Assembly (NCBI RefSeq): GCF_026340975.1
Contig: NZ_JAPEOS010000001.1
Location: 1,014,501-1,078,500, forward strand
Direction: 5' to 3'
Length of the DNA: 64,000 bases
Source: Streptomyces sp. NBC_01214
Lineage (GTDB): Bacteria; Actinomycetota; Actinomycetes; Streptomycetales; Streptomycetaceae
Part shown: positions 40,334 through 47,762 of the stretch, piece by piece
How positions within the stretch are numbered: position 1 is the stretch's first letter
How the letters are laid out: each line of letters starts with the position of its first letter
Translations under genes and position numbers: made by a program
Notes under the pieces: model-generated
Databases searched by the model: none
What the model was told of the DNA's origin: nothing
The model's input: only the letters and a program-made list of their open reading frames with translations

Positions 40334-41695
40334 TTGAGCAGTTCCGCACCGCAGGACACCGGCCACCGTCTGTGGTCCGTGGACGAGCACCTCGCGGACG
40401 TCCTCTCGGCCGTCCGGCCGTTGGAGCCCATCGAGCTCCAACTGCTGGACGCCCAGGGCTGTGTCCTGGTCGAGGACGTGACCGTGCCCGTCGCCCTCCC
40501 GCCCTTCGACAACAGCTCCATGGACGGCTACGCCGTCCGAACGGCCGACGTCCAGGGTGCGAGCGAGGAGTTTCCCGCGGTGCTCACCGTCGTCGGGGAC
40601 GTCGCGGCGGGCAGCGGTGAGCTGCCCACCGTCGGCCCCGGCGAGGCCGCCCGGATCATGACCGGCGCCCCGCTGCCGCCCGGCGCGGAAGCCGTCGTAC
40701 CGGTCGAGTGGACCGACGGCGGCACGGGCGGCGGCGCGGCCGCCGGGATGACCCCGGCCAGCGCCGCCCCCGAGCACGCGGGCGGCGAGGTGCGGGTGCA
40801 CCGCGCCGCCGAGGCACGGGCGCACGTCCGCTCGCGCGGCAGCGACGTACAGGCCGGTGACCTGGCCCTCGCGGCCGGCACCGTCCTCGGGCCGCCCCAG
40901 ATCGCCCTGCTGGCCGCCATCGGCCGCGGCACCGTACGGGTGCGTCCGCGCCCCCGCGTGGTGGTCATGTCCACCGGCAGCGAGCTGGTCCAGCCCGGCG
41001 ACGCGCTCACGTCGGGCACCATCTACGACTCCAACAGCTTCGCGCTGGCCGCGGCCGCGCGGGACGCCGGCGCCATCGCCTACCGGGTCGGCGCCGTCGC
41101 GGACGACGCCGACACCCTGCGCGCCACCATCGAGGACCAGCTGATCCGGGCCGACCTCCTGGTCACCACGGGCGGGGTCAGCGTCGGCGCGTACGACGTC
41201 GTCAAGGAGGCGCTGTCCTCGGTCGGGCACTCCGGCGAGGACGCGGACGGCGGGGCCGCCCGCGGGGCTGACGGCGGCCGGGTGGACTTCCGCAAGCTCG
41301 CCATGCAGCCCGGCAAGCCGCAGGGCTTCGGCACGATCGGCCCGGACCACACCCCGCTGCTGGCACTGCCCGGCAACCCGGTGTCCTCGTACGTCTCCTT
41401 CGAGCTGTTCGTGCGCCCCGCGATCCGCGCCCTCATGGGGCTGCCGGAGTCCGAGGTCCGGCGGCCGAGCGTGCGCGCGGTGCTGAGCGCCGACAAGGCA
41501 CTCGGCTCCCCGGCCGGCCGCCGCCAGTTCCTGCGCGGCGCGTACGACGCCGAGAGCGGCACGGTCAGCCCGGTCGGCGGATCGGGCTCCCACCTGATCG
41601 CCGCGCTGGCGCACGCCGACTCCCTGATGGTGGTACCGGAGGAGGTCACCTCGGTGGAGCCGGGGACCGAGCTGGAAGTGATCCTGCTCGGCTGA
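40334..41695 (+). CDS. moeA: molybdopterin molybdotransferase
   Basis: 453 residues from a TTG at 40334, 4 nt after the galU stop, with GGAG about 12 nt upstream. Motifs include PPFDNSSMDGYAVRTADV, IMTGAPLPPGAEAVVPVEW, VVVMSTGSELVQPGD, TIYDSNSFALAAA, TTGGVSVGAYDVVKEAL and LPGNPVSSYVSFELFVRP. MoeA inserts molybdate into adenylated molybdopterin. Two Gly/Ala-rich insertions (around residues 137-160 and 300-315) lengthen it relative to E. coli MoeA. Confidence 0.95.
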   Translation: MSSSAPQDTGHRLWSVDEHLADVLSAVRPLEPIELQLLDAQGCVLVEDVTVPVALPPFDNSSMDGYAVRTADVQGASEEFPAVLTVVGDVAAGSGELPTVGPGEAARIMTGAPLPPGAEAVVPVEWTDGGTGGGAAAGMTPASAAPEHAGGEVRVHRAAEARAHVRSRGSDVQAGDLALAAGTVLGPPQIALLAAIGRGTVRVRPRPRVVVMSTGSELVQPGDALTSGTIYDSNSFALAAAARDAGAIAYRVGAVADDADTLRATIEDQLIRADLLVTTGGVSVGAYDVVKEALSSVGHSGEDADGGAARGADGGRVDFRKLAMQPGKPQGFGTIGPDHTPLLALPGNPVSSYVSFELFVRPAIRALMGLPESEVRRPSVRAVLSADKALGSPAGRRQFLRGAYDAESGTVSPVGGSGSHLIAALAHADSLMVVPEEVTSVEPGTELEVILLG

Positions 41696-41768
41696 AGTCG
41701 GGCCGGTGCGGGTAGCGTGTGTCGCACCACACAGGCTCCTGGGGAGCCCAGAGCGGAGCGGCGCAGCA

Positions 41769-42248
41769 ATGAGTACCGAAAGCAGGCTCACCCACATCGA
41801 CGAGGCCGGCGCGGCCCGGATGGTCGACGTGTCCGGGAAGGACGTCACCACCCGGACGGCACGGGCCAGCGGACGCGTACTCGTCGCCCCGCGGGTGATC
41901 GAGCTGCTGCGCGGCGAGGGCGTCCCCAAGGGCGACGCCCTCGCCACCGCGCGCATCGCCGGGATCATGGGCGCGAAGAAGACCCCCGACCTGATCCCGC
42001 TGTGCCACCCGCTGGCCGTCTCGGGCGTGAAGGTGGACCTGCGGGTCGCCGACGACGCGGTCGAGATCCTCGCCACGGTGAAGACGACCGACCGCACGGG
42101 CGTCGAGATGGAGGCGCTGACCGCGGTCGCGGTCGCCGGCCTCACCGTGATCGACATGGTGAAGGCGGTCGACAAGGGCGCGGTCATCACGGACGTCCGG
42201 GTGGAGGAGAAGACGGGCGGCAAGTCCGGCGACTGGGCCCGCTCGTGA
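41769..42248 (+). CDS. moaC: cyclic pyranopterin monophosphate synthase
   Basis: 159 residues from the ATG at 41769 with GGAG about 10 nt upstream. The family signature is complete: LTHIDEAGAARMVDVSGKDVTTRTA, KGDALATARIAGIMGAKKTPDLIPLCHPLAVSGV and TDRTGVEMEALTAVAVAGLTVIDMVKAVDKG. MoaC performs the second half of the first step of molybdenum-cofactor synthesis. No moaA is in this window. It overlaps the next gene (GTGA). Confidence 0.97.
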   Translation: MSTESRLTHIDEAGAARMVDVSGKDVTTRTARASGRVLVAPRVIELLRGEGVPKGDALATARIAGIMGAKKTPDLIPLCHPLAVSGVKVDLRVADDAVEILATVKTTDRTGVEMEALTAVAVAGLTVIDMVKAVDKGAVITDVRVEEKTGGKSGDWARS

Positions 42249-42841
42249 ACGCCCCGCGCGGCGGCGAGGTCCACAGCCACAGCCACAGCCACAGCCACGG
42301 CCACGGCCCCACTGCCGAGGCCGGCGCTCCGCAGCCGCTGGGTCGGGCCCTGGTCGTCACGGCCTCGAACCGGGCCTCGCAGGGCGTGTACGCGGACAAG
42401 GGCGGGCCGTTGCTGGCCGAGGCGCTGGAGGAGCTCGGCTTCACGGTGGACGGCCCGCGGGTCGTCCCGGACGGCGATCCCGTGGAGCAGGCGCTGCGCG
42501 AGGGCGTGGCCGCAGCGTACGACGTCATCCTGACCACCGGCGGAACCGGGATCTCGCCGACCGACCGCACCCCGGACGCCACCGCGCGGGTGCTGGACTA
42601 CGAGATCCCCGGCATCCCGCAGGCCATCCGCGCCGAAGGGCTCGCGAAGGTGCCGACCGCGGCCCTGTCCCGGGGTCTGGCGGGCGTGGCCGGGCGCACC
42701 CTCATCGTCAACCTCCCCGGTTCCACGGGCGGGGTGCGCGACGGCCTCGCCGTCCTCTCCCGCGTCCTGCCGCACGCGGTGGACCAGATGCGGGGCGGCG
42801 ACCACCCCAGACCGGTACCGCCCTCCGGGAGCCCGAGCTGA
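42245..42841 (+). CDS. mog: MogA/MoaB-type molybdopterin adenylyltransferase with His-rich N-terminus
   Basis: 198 residues from a GTG at 42245 that overlaps the moaC stop. Residues 10-21 are the metal-binding-like run HSHSHSHSHGHG. The catalytic domain follows: ALVVTASNRASQGVYADKGGPLL, ILTTGGTGISPTDRTPDA and LIVNLPGSTGGVRDGLAVL. MogA adenylates molybdopterin before MoeA inserts the metal. The His run is not part of the normal family and could hold Ni, Zn or Cu. Confidence 0.9.
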   Translation: MNAPRGGEVHSHSHSHSHGHGPTAEAGAPQPLGRALVVTASNRASQGVYADKGGPLLAEALEELGFTVDGPRVVPDGDPVEQALREGVAAAYDVILTTGGTGISPTDRTPDATARVLDYEIPGIPQAIRAEGLAKVPTAALSRGLAGVAGRTLIVNLPGSTGGVRDGLAVLSRVLPHAVDQMRGGDHPRPVPPSGSPS

Positions 42842-43467
42842 ACGGCCCGACCTGGCCGGTGGTCCTGTCGGACGGCGACGTCACCCTCCGGCCGATAAAG
42901 CTGCGGGACCAGAAGGCCTGGCGCGAGGTCAACCGGCGCAACCGCGACTGGCTCCGGCCGTGGGAGGCCACGATCCCGCCGCCCGCGCCGTGGGGGCCGG
43001 TGGTCCAGCGGCCCACGTACCGCCAGATGGTCCGCCATCTGCGGGCGGAGGCGAACGCGGGCCGGATGCTGCCCTTCGTCATCGAGTACCAGGGCCGGCT
43101 GGTGGGCCAGCTGACGGTCGCCGGGATCACCTGGGGCTCGATGTGCGCGGGCCACATCGGCTACTGGGTGGACCGCGAGGTGGCGGGCCGGGGCGTGATG
43201 CCGACGGCGGTCGCGCTGGCGGTGGACCACTGCTTCAGGAAGGTGGGCCTGCACCGGATCGAGGTGTGCATCCGTCCCGAGAACCTTCCGAGCCGGCGGG
43301 TCGTGGAGAAGCTGGGCCTGCGCGAGGAGGGGCTGCGGCCGCGCTACCTGCACATCGACGGGGCCTGGCGCGACCACCTCGTCTACGCGGTGACGGCGGA
43401 GGAGGTCCCGGAGGGGCTGCTGCGCCGCTGGCACCGTGCGCGCCACTCGCAGTCCCCGCCGAAATAG
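42838..43467 (+). CDS. RimJ-like GNAT acetyltransferase
   Basis: 209 residues if started at a CTG at 42838, which overlaps the previous TGA as CTGA and has GGGAG 5 nt upstream; the first conventional start in frame (GTG 42859) has no binding site. The GNAT domain has VTLRPIKLRDQKAWREVNRRNRDWLRPWEAT, AGHIGYWVDREVAGRGVMPTAVALAVD (acetyl-CoA loop), and RIEVCIRPENLPSRRVVEKLGLREEG. RimJ-type enzymes acetylate protein N-termini, such as ribosomal protein S5. Position between the molybdopterin genes and sepX matches mycobacterial Rv0995. Confidence 0.88.
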   Translation: MNGPTWPVVLSDGDVTLRPIKLRDQKAWREVNRRNRDWLRPWEATIPPPAPWGPVVQRPTYRQMVRHLRAEANAGRMLPFVIEYQGRLVGQLTVAGITWGSMCAGHIGYWVDREVAGRGVMPTAVALAVDHCFRKVGLHRIEVCIRPENLPSRRVVEKLGLREEGLRPRYLHIDGAWRDHLVYAVTAEEVPEGLLRRWHRARHSQSPPK

Positions 43468-43647
43468 CGGGGACCACCCGGAGCTTCGATAAGCGAATAT
43501 CTGTTCGAATTAATGGCCTCGGGTAACCGATTCGCCCATAACCTGATCCGAAGAATCACAAAAAAAGTCCGTGATATCAGCGAGATCGCGCGACACACCG
43601 GCCCAATTGGCCGATCCCCTCGGCCGCATCCCTCTACGGTGTGAGGT

Positions 43648-44676
43648 GTGAGCAGCAGCGGCCTCATCTACGCAGTCATTGTCGGGGCCTGGGCCGCCTA
43701 CTTGGTGCCCATGTGGCTCCGGAGGCAGGACGAGCTGAACGAAGCCCGTCCGACGGAACGCTTCTCCACTGCCATTCGGCTGCTTTCCGGCCGGGCGGGA
43801 ATGGAGCGGCGTTACGCCAAGGGGCTGCGTGAGCGTGGTGACGAGCAGGCGGAGCCCCAGCCCCACGCGGACCCGGACGCCGCGACGGAAACAGTCGATT
43901 CCGTCGACGCCGACGCCCGGGCCTTCGGCGTGTCCCCGACCAGGGCGGAGCCGAGGCCGGCCGCCGTCGAACGGGAGCAGCGCGCGGAGCGGGCCCGGCG
44001 CGAGCAGCGCCTCCAGGTCCTCGCGCGCCGCCGGCGCACCACCGCACTCCTCTTCCTGGTCTTCACCCTCGGCGCCGTCGTCGCCGCGGTGGGCGGCCTG
44101 CACTACCTGTGGGCCCCCGCCGTTCCCGCCCTGCTGCTGAGCGCCTACATCGTGCACCTGCGGGTCCAGGAGCGGCGGCGCTACGAGTTCACCATGGACC
44201 GGCGGCGCGCCGAGGCGGCCGCGCGACACCTGCGGGAGAACCGACCGAGCCGCCGCGAGCCCGAGGCCGCGGCGGGCGCCGAACCGGACCCTGCGCCACC
44301 GGTTTCCCCGCAAGAGGCCGGACGGCGCGCCCTGGTCGAGCAGACCGACCACGCGGAGTGGGTGGACCAGCAGCGCGAGCGCGAACGCGGCCCCGCCCGC
44401 GGTGACAGCTGGGAGCCGGTCCCGGTCCCGCTGCCGACGTACGTGACCGCCCCGGTGGCCCCCCGCGCCACGGGTCCGGCGGCACCGGACGCCTGGAGCG
44501 CGACCCGCTCCAGCACGGCCGAGCCGACGGAACCCCGCCTGCGCGCCCAGCCCGCGGCCCCCAAGCCGGACCCGAAGCCCCAGACCACCCCGCGCCCGCG
44601 CGGCCAGGGGAAGGGCCGCACCCCGCTGTTCGACCAGTACGAGGGCGAAGACCGCCCGCGCGCCGCGAACGAGTGA
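43648..44676 (+). CDS. sepX: SepX/GlpR-like membrane divisome protein
   Basis: 342 residues from a GTG at 43648. An N-terminal helix (GLIYAVIVGAWAAYLVPMWLRRQDE) and two adjacent central helices (TTALLFLVFTLGAVVAAVGGLHYLWAPAVPALLLSAYIVHL) flank charged cytosolic parts; the C-terminal ~130 residues are Pro/Ala/Arg-rich and disordered, ending in LFDQYEGEDRP. Streptomyces SepX stabilises the FtsZ divisome and cross-walls with DivIVA; the corynebacterial/mycobacterial equivalents (GlpR, Rv0996) lie after galU-moeA-rimJ. Synteny and layout are the basis of the name. A 180-bp gap precedes it; it includes a moderately AT-rich patch at 43500-43570. Confidence 0.82.
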   Translation: MSSSGLIYAVIVGAWAAYLVPMWLRRQDELNEARPTERFSTAIRLLSGRAGMERRYAKGLRERGDEQAEPQPHADPDAATETVDSVDADARAFGVSPTRAEPRPAAVEREQRAERARREQRLQVLARRRRTTALLFLVFTLGAVVAAVGGLHYLWAPAVPALLLSAYIVHLRVQERRRYEFTMDRRRAEAAARHLRENRPSRREPEAAAGAEPDPAPPVSPQEAGRRALVEQTDHAEWVDQQRERERGPARGDSWEPVPVPLPTYVTAPVAPRATGPAAPDAWSATRSSTAEPTEPRLRAQPAAPKPDPKPQTTPRPRGQGKGRTPLFDQYEGEDRPRAANE

Positions 44677-44711
44677 TCGGTGACCTGCGCGGACGCTCCG
44701 GGATATCGGTT

Positions 44712-44740
44712 TTGGAGCACCCGCGAGGGGATGCTAATGT
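44712..44740 (+). promoter_or_regulatory. candidate tRNA-Ala promoter
   Basis: A TTGGAG (44712-44717) and TAATGT (44735-44740) are separated by exactly 17 bp, with TGC before the latter resembling an extended -10. It lies 15 nt before the mature tRNA 5' end. The match to consensus is only moderate. Confidence 0.45.
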
Positions 44741-44754
44741 TTCACACGTCGCAA

Positions 44755-44828
44755 GGGCCTGTGGCGCAGTCTGGTAGCGCACCTCGTTCGCATCGAGGGG
44801 GTCTGGGGTTCAAATCCCCACAGGTCCA
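44755..44828 (+). tRNA. tRNA-Ala (anticodon CGC)
   Basis: A full cloverleaf can be drawn: acceptor GGGCCTG / CAGGTCC, D-arm GCGC-AGTCTGGTA-GCGC, anticodon stem CCTCG / CGAGG with loop TTCGCAT (anticodon CGC), variable GGGTC, and T-arm TGGGG-TTCAAAT-CCCCA. Position 3-70 is G-U, the alanine identity element, and position 73 is A. The CCA end is not encoded. It reads the common GCG codon. Confidence 0.97.
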
Positions 44829-44865
44829 CAGACGACAGTTCGCGAGTAGCTCTCGTGAACGTCAC

Positions 44866-44901
44866 GAGATCCCGTCCGGTCGAAAGACCTGGCGGGATCT
44901 C
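44866..44901 (+). terminator. hairpin after tRNA-Ala
   Basis: GAGATCCCG (44866-44874) pairs with CGGGATCTC (44893-44901); inside, CCGGTC-GAAA-GACCTGG adds more pairs and a GAAA tetraloop. It lies about 40 nt after the tRNA and is probably its terminator. Confidence 0.75.
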
Positions 44902-44925
44902 GGCGTTTCCGGGGGCGACCCTAGG

Positions 44926-44944
44926 ATGATCAGTAATTGATCAT
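44926..44944. promoter_or_regulatory. 19-bp palindrome upstream of unknown gene
   Basis: ATGATCA-GTAAT-TGATCAT: perfect 7-bp arms with a 5-bp centre, just before the ribosome-binding site (GGGGAGAAG) of the gene at 44963. It is AT-rich in GC-rich surroundings and is placed where an operator would block or guide transcription of that gene. No regulator gene is adjacent. Confidence 0.6.
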
Positions 44945-44962
44945 TCAACGGGGAGAAGAACT

Positions 44963-46084
44963 GTGCGCGTTGCATGGCAGCACGAAGCGGCCCAACTCCG
45001 GGACGCGGCCCTCTTCATAGGACTGCCGGACCCGACGCTGTGGTCCGGTCCGCCGGTCCGGGAGAGCGGGATCGCCGCGTGGATGGAAGAGGTCAGGTTC
45101 TTCACCACGATCGAGATCGATTCCGTCCTCACGGTGCACAGCCGTTCCGGCAACGCCTTCGAGCTGTACGGAAAGGGACGCAACTTCCTCAACCCGGTGC
45201 GGCTGGCGCGCTATGCGCCGTGCGCGATCGAGGCGGAGAGCGCCCCGGAGAACCCGGAGGTCCTCGCCCGGGCGCGCACCGCCTGGCGGGAGTACGTGGA
45301 CGCCGTCGCGCGGCGGATCGGCCCTCCCGTCCGCGTCACGCAGGACGACGCCGAGGTCCCGGAGGCGATCTGGCGGCCCGGGGGCGAGGAAGGCCCGCAC
45401 CTGCGCCTGTGGATGAACGGCTCGCACGGACTGGACCCGGACGGCCCGCTGTTCACCAAGATCCCCGGCCGCGTGCTGGTCCGCCTCGACGCGCACGCCC
45501 CGGCGGACATGGCCGGCGTCGCGCCGCGGGAGGTGTCCGGGGCCAGCGACCTGCCGGAGTGGCTTCCGGACCTGTACCAGGAGCACGCCGTCGAGCAGGC
45601 GCGACGCGAACACGAGACGCCGGACGACGACGACCGCCTGCTCGAAAGGATCCGGCACGTGCTGGGCGGCACGGTCAGCTCCGGCGGATCCCTCCACGAC
45701 CACCTCGGCCGGCTGGCCGCGACCCCGGTCGAGGCCAGCCCGGACACCGACTCCTACCTCTGGCAGCACGCCTTCCAGCACCCGGGCGCCCCGCAGGGCC
45801 GCCTGCCCGCGATCCACGTGGCGCACGTGATCAGCGTCCTCGCGAACCACGAGAAGGAGGGCGCGGCCCGCATCCCGGAGACCGTGGAACCCGGTCTCAC
45901 CCTCCACTACTACGACCTGTTCGACCCGCGGATGCAGGACGCACTGGCCGTCACGGGGCGGGAGGCCTGCGCGCTGTGGAAGCAGGTCCGCTCCTCCTAC
46001 GAGCGGTCCATCACGGGCAAGTCGTACCTGATCACCCCCCAGGACGTCCTGGACCGCCTGAGGGCCGCCGCCGGGATCGAGTGA
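44963..46084 (+). CDS. hypothetical protein beside tRNA-Ala
   Basis: 373 residues from a GTG at 44963 with GGGGAGAAG about 5 nt upstream. No signal peptide or membrane segment. The N-terminal part has FFTTIEIDSVLTVHSRSGNAFELYGKGRNFLNPVRLARYA; the middle is acidic and charged (EHETPDDDDRLLERIRHVLGG); the C-terminus has HYYDLFDPRMQDALAVTGREACALWKQVRSSYERSITGKSYLITPQDVLDRL. I do not recognise a family. Base composition is like its neighbours. It is convergent with the gene at 46109, 24 nt apart. Behind a palindromic site, it may be regulated. Confidence 0.6.
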   Translation: MRVAWQHEAAQLRDAALFIGLPDPTLWSGPPVRESGIAAWMEEVRFFTTIEIDSVLTVHSRSGNAFELYGKGRNFLNPVRLARYAPCAIEAESAPENPEVLARARTAWREYVDAVARRIGPPVRVTQDDAEVPEAIWRPGGEEGPHLRLWMNGSHGLDPDGPLFTKIPGRVLVRLDAHAPADMAGVAPREVSGASDLPEWLPDLYQEHAVEQARREHETPDDDDRLLERIRHVLGGTVSSGGSLHDHLGRLAATPVEASPDTDSYLWQHAFQHPGAPQGRLPAIHVAHVISVLANHEKEGAARIPETVEPGLTLHYYDLFDPRMQDALAVTGREACALWKQVRSSYERSITGKSYLITPQDVLDRLRAAAGIE

Positions 46085-46108
46085 GCGCACCAGCACGCCG
46101 CCCGCCGG

Positions 46109-46639
46109 TCACCGGCTGCGCTCCAGGACGAGTCGGCGGAGCTCGGCGGCCGAGTCGGCGGCGAGCCGGTAGACGCCCTGGACGCTGATGGAGTGGACCA
46201 GTTCGCCGTCCACGACGTGCTTGAGGGTGCGTTCACCGCGGCGGGAGGTGTAGGTGAGCCGTTCCAGCAGATCGGCCGGGATGGCCGCGTCGAACCCGAG
46301 CGCGGAACCGGGCGGTCCGAGCAGCACCTCGGTGACGCAGCCCGCCTTCAGCGTCCGCCAGTCCAACAGCTTCGCGTAGTCGTCGTCGTGGAGCTCGGAC
46401 CCGGCGTTCTCGTAGGGGATGATCCGCGACACCTCCATGGCTCCCAGCACGTGGAGCCGCTTGCGGAAGGCCCGGACGGGGAAGACGGTGTCGCCGGGCC
46501 GGACGCCCGCCCGTACGAAGCTCGGCAGCGACTGGTGCGGGCCGCCGAACAGCATCGTGAGGCGCTGGCCGGCACGGCCCGTGCGTTCGAGCTCTCGGCA
46601 CAGGTCGTTGGTCCACAAGGTCGTATAGGAGTTCGGCAC
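46109..46639 (-). CDS. hypothetical protein, possible PUA/ASCH-like fold
   Basis: 176 residues from a GTG at 46637-46639. The pattern LTMLFGGPHQSLPSFVRAGVRPGDTVFPVRAFRKRLHVLGAMEVSRIIP recalls PUA-like (ASCH/EVE) domains, where a GD-x-V turn follows a beta strand and the next strands carry basic residues. The C-terminal half has a GCVTEVLLGPPGSALGFDAAIP segment and a VYRLAADSAAELRRLV helix. The fold idea is inference. It is convergent with the tRNA-adjacent gene and 34 nt downstream of the aldo-keto reductase stop on the same strand. Confidence 0.55.
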   Translation of the reverse strand: MPNSYTTLWTNDLCRELERTGRAGQRLTMLFGGPHQSLPSFVRAGVRPGDTVFPVRAFRKRLHVLGAMEVSRIIPYENAGSELHDDDYAKLLDWRTLKAGCVTEVLLGPPGSALGFDAAIPADLLERLTYTSRRGERTLKHVVDGELVHSISVQGVYRLAADSAAELRRLVLERSR

Positions 46640-46672
46640 GTCAGCACCGTAGGGGCTCCCACTGACAAGAGG

Positions 46673-47659
46673 TCAGTTGGTCGCGTCGAGCTTCGCGCGC
46701 TGGTCCGGGGTCAGGTCGAGGTCCACCGCGGCCAGGTTCTCCTCCAGCTGGGCCACGGAAGAGGCCCCGACGAGGGGGAGCACCGGGACGTCCCCGCCCA
46801 TCAGCCAGGACAGCACCACCTGGTTGACGGTGGCCCCGGTCTCGGCGGCCACCTCGCGGACCGCGCGCAGGCGCGGTTCGGTGCCGGCGTGGTCGAAGCC
46901 CGGCCCCAGCGGCTTGTCGTCGCGGACGTAGGCGCCGGCGATCAGCGGGGAGTACGAGACCTGCGTCAGCGACGGGTTGTCCCGGAGGTAGCTGAGCAGG
47001 TCGCCGCTGACCAGGCCCTGGTTGCCGTCCGGCGAGCGCAGGCTGGGGACGTCCGTGCGCTGGCGCAGGTAGCTGTGGTGGTGCTGGAGCACCTCGTAGC
47101 CGGGTACGCCGGCCGCCGCGGCCAGCGCACGGGCGCGCTCCACCCGCCAGGCCCAGTGGTTGCTGGCGCCGAGCAGGCCCGCCGTGCCGTCCGCGACGAC
47201 CTCGGCGAACCCCTGGACCGTCTCCTCCAGGGGGGTCTTCTCATCCATGATGTGCGCGTACAGCAGGTGGATGCGCTCGATGCCGAGCCGCTCCCGGCTG
47301 CGCTCCGCGGACTCCCGGATGACCTTCGCGGACAGGCCCTCCACGTCCAGACTGAAGCCGCTGGTCGGCTGGTTGGGGCGGGCCCCGAGCTTGGTGGCGA
47401 CGGTGATCCCGTCCCCGACCCCCCGGCTGCGCAGCCAGCGGCCGACCAGTGCCTCGCTCTCGCCGCCCTGGGTGCCGTTGACCCAGAAGGCGTAGTTGTT
47501 GGAGGTGTCGATGAAGGTGCCGCCCGCTTCCGCGAAACGGTCGAGGATCGCGTACGAGGTGGCCTCGTCGACGGTGGTGCTGAAGGGCATCGTGCCCAGG
47601 CTCAGCACGCTCACTTCGCGGCGGGTCTCGGCGGCGGTTCCGATGACGCGGTATTTCAC
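46673..47659 (-). CDS. aldo-keto reductase
   Basis: 328 residues from a GTG at 47657-47659 (GAGAGG upstream). It is a TIM-barrel oxidoreductase: the tetrad residues fall in FIDTSNNYAFW (Asp, Tyr), ATKLG (Lys) and LLYAHIMD (His), and the NADPH phosphate end is VLPLVGASSVAQLEENLAA. Sequence pattern fits the YcsN/Tas-like group. Substrate unknown. It is divergent from the CoA-transferase gene with 103 bp between them. Confidence 0.9.
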   Translation of the reverse strand: MKYRVIGTAAETRREVSVLSLGTMPFSTTVDEATSYAILDRFAEAGGTFIDTSNNYAFWVNGTQGGESEALVGRWLRSRGVGDGITVATKLGARPNQPTSGFSLDVEGLSAKVIRESAERSRERLGIERIHLLYAHIMDEKTPLEETVQGFAEVVADGTAGLLGASNHWAWRVERARALAAAAGVPGYEVLQHHHSYLRQRTDVPSLRSPDGNQGLVSGDLLSYLRDNPSLTQVSYSPLIAGAYVRDDKPLGPGFDHAGTEPRLRAVREVAAETGATVNQVVLSWLMGGDVPVLPLVGASSVAQLEENLAAVDLDLTPDQRAKLDATN

Positions 47660-47762
47660 GGCGATGGTGCCTCTCGCTCGGCAGGGATCTGTCGACGGAT
47701 GATCGTCGAGGAACTCCCTCCGGGCAACGGGATAAGCGGATCGGGCGGGCGATCATGGGTCC

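Noticed and set aside
44755..46639. tRNA-Ala as an integration site of a genomic island
   Set aside because: No integrase, no second copy of the tRNA 3' end was seen, and base composition is unchanged.
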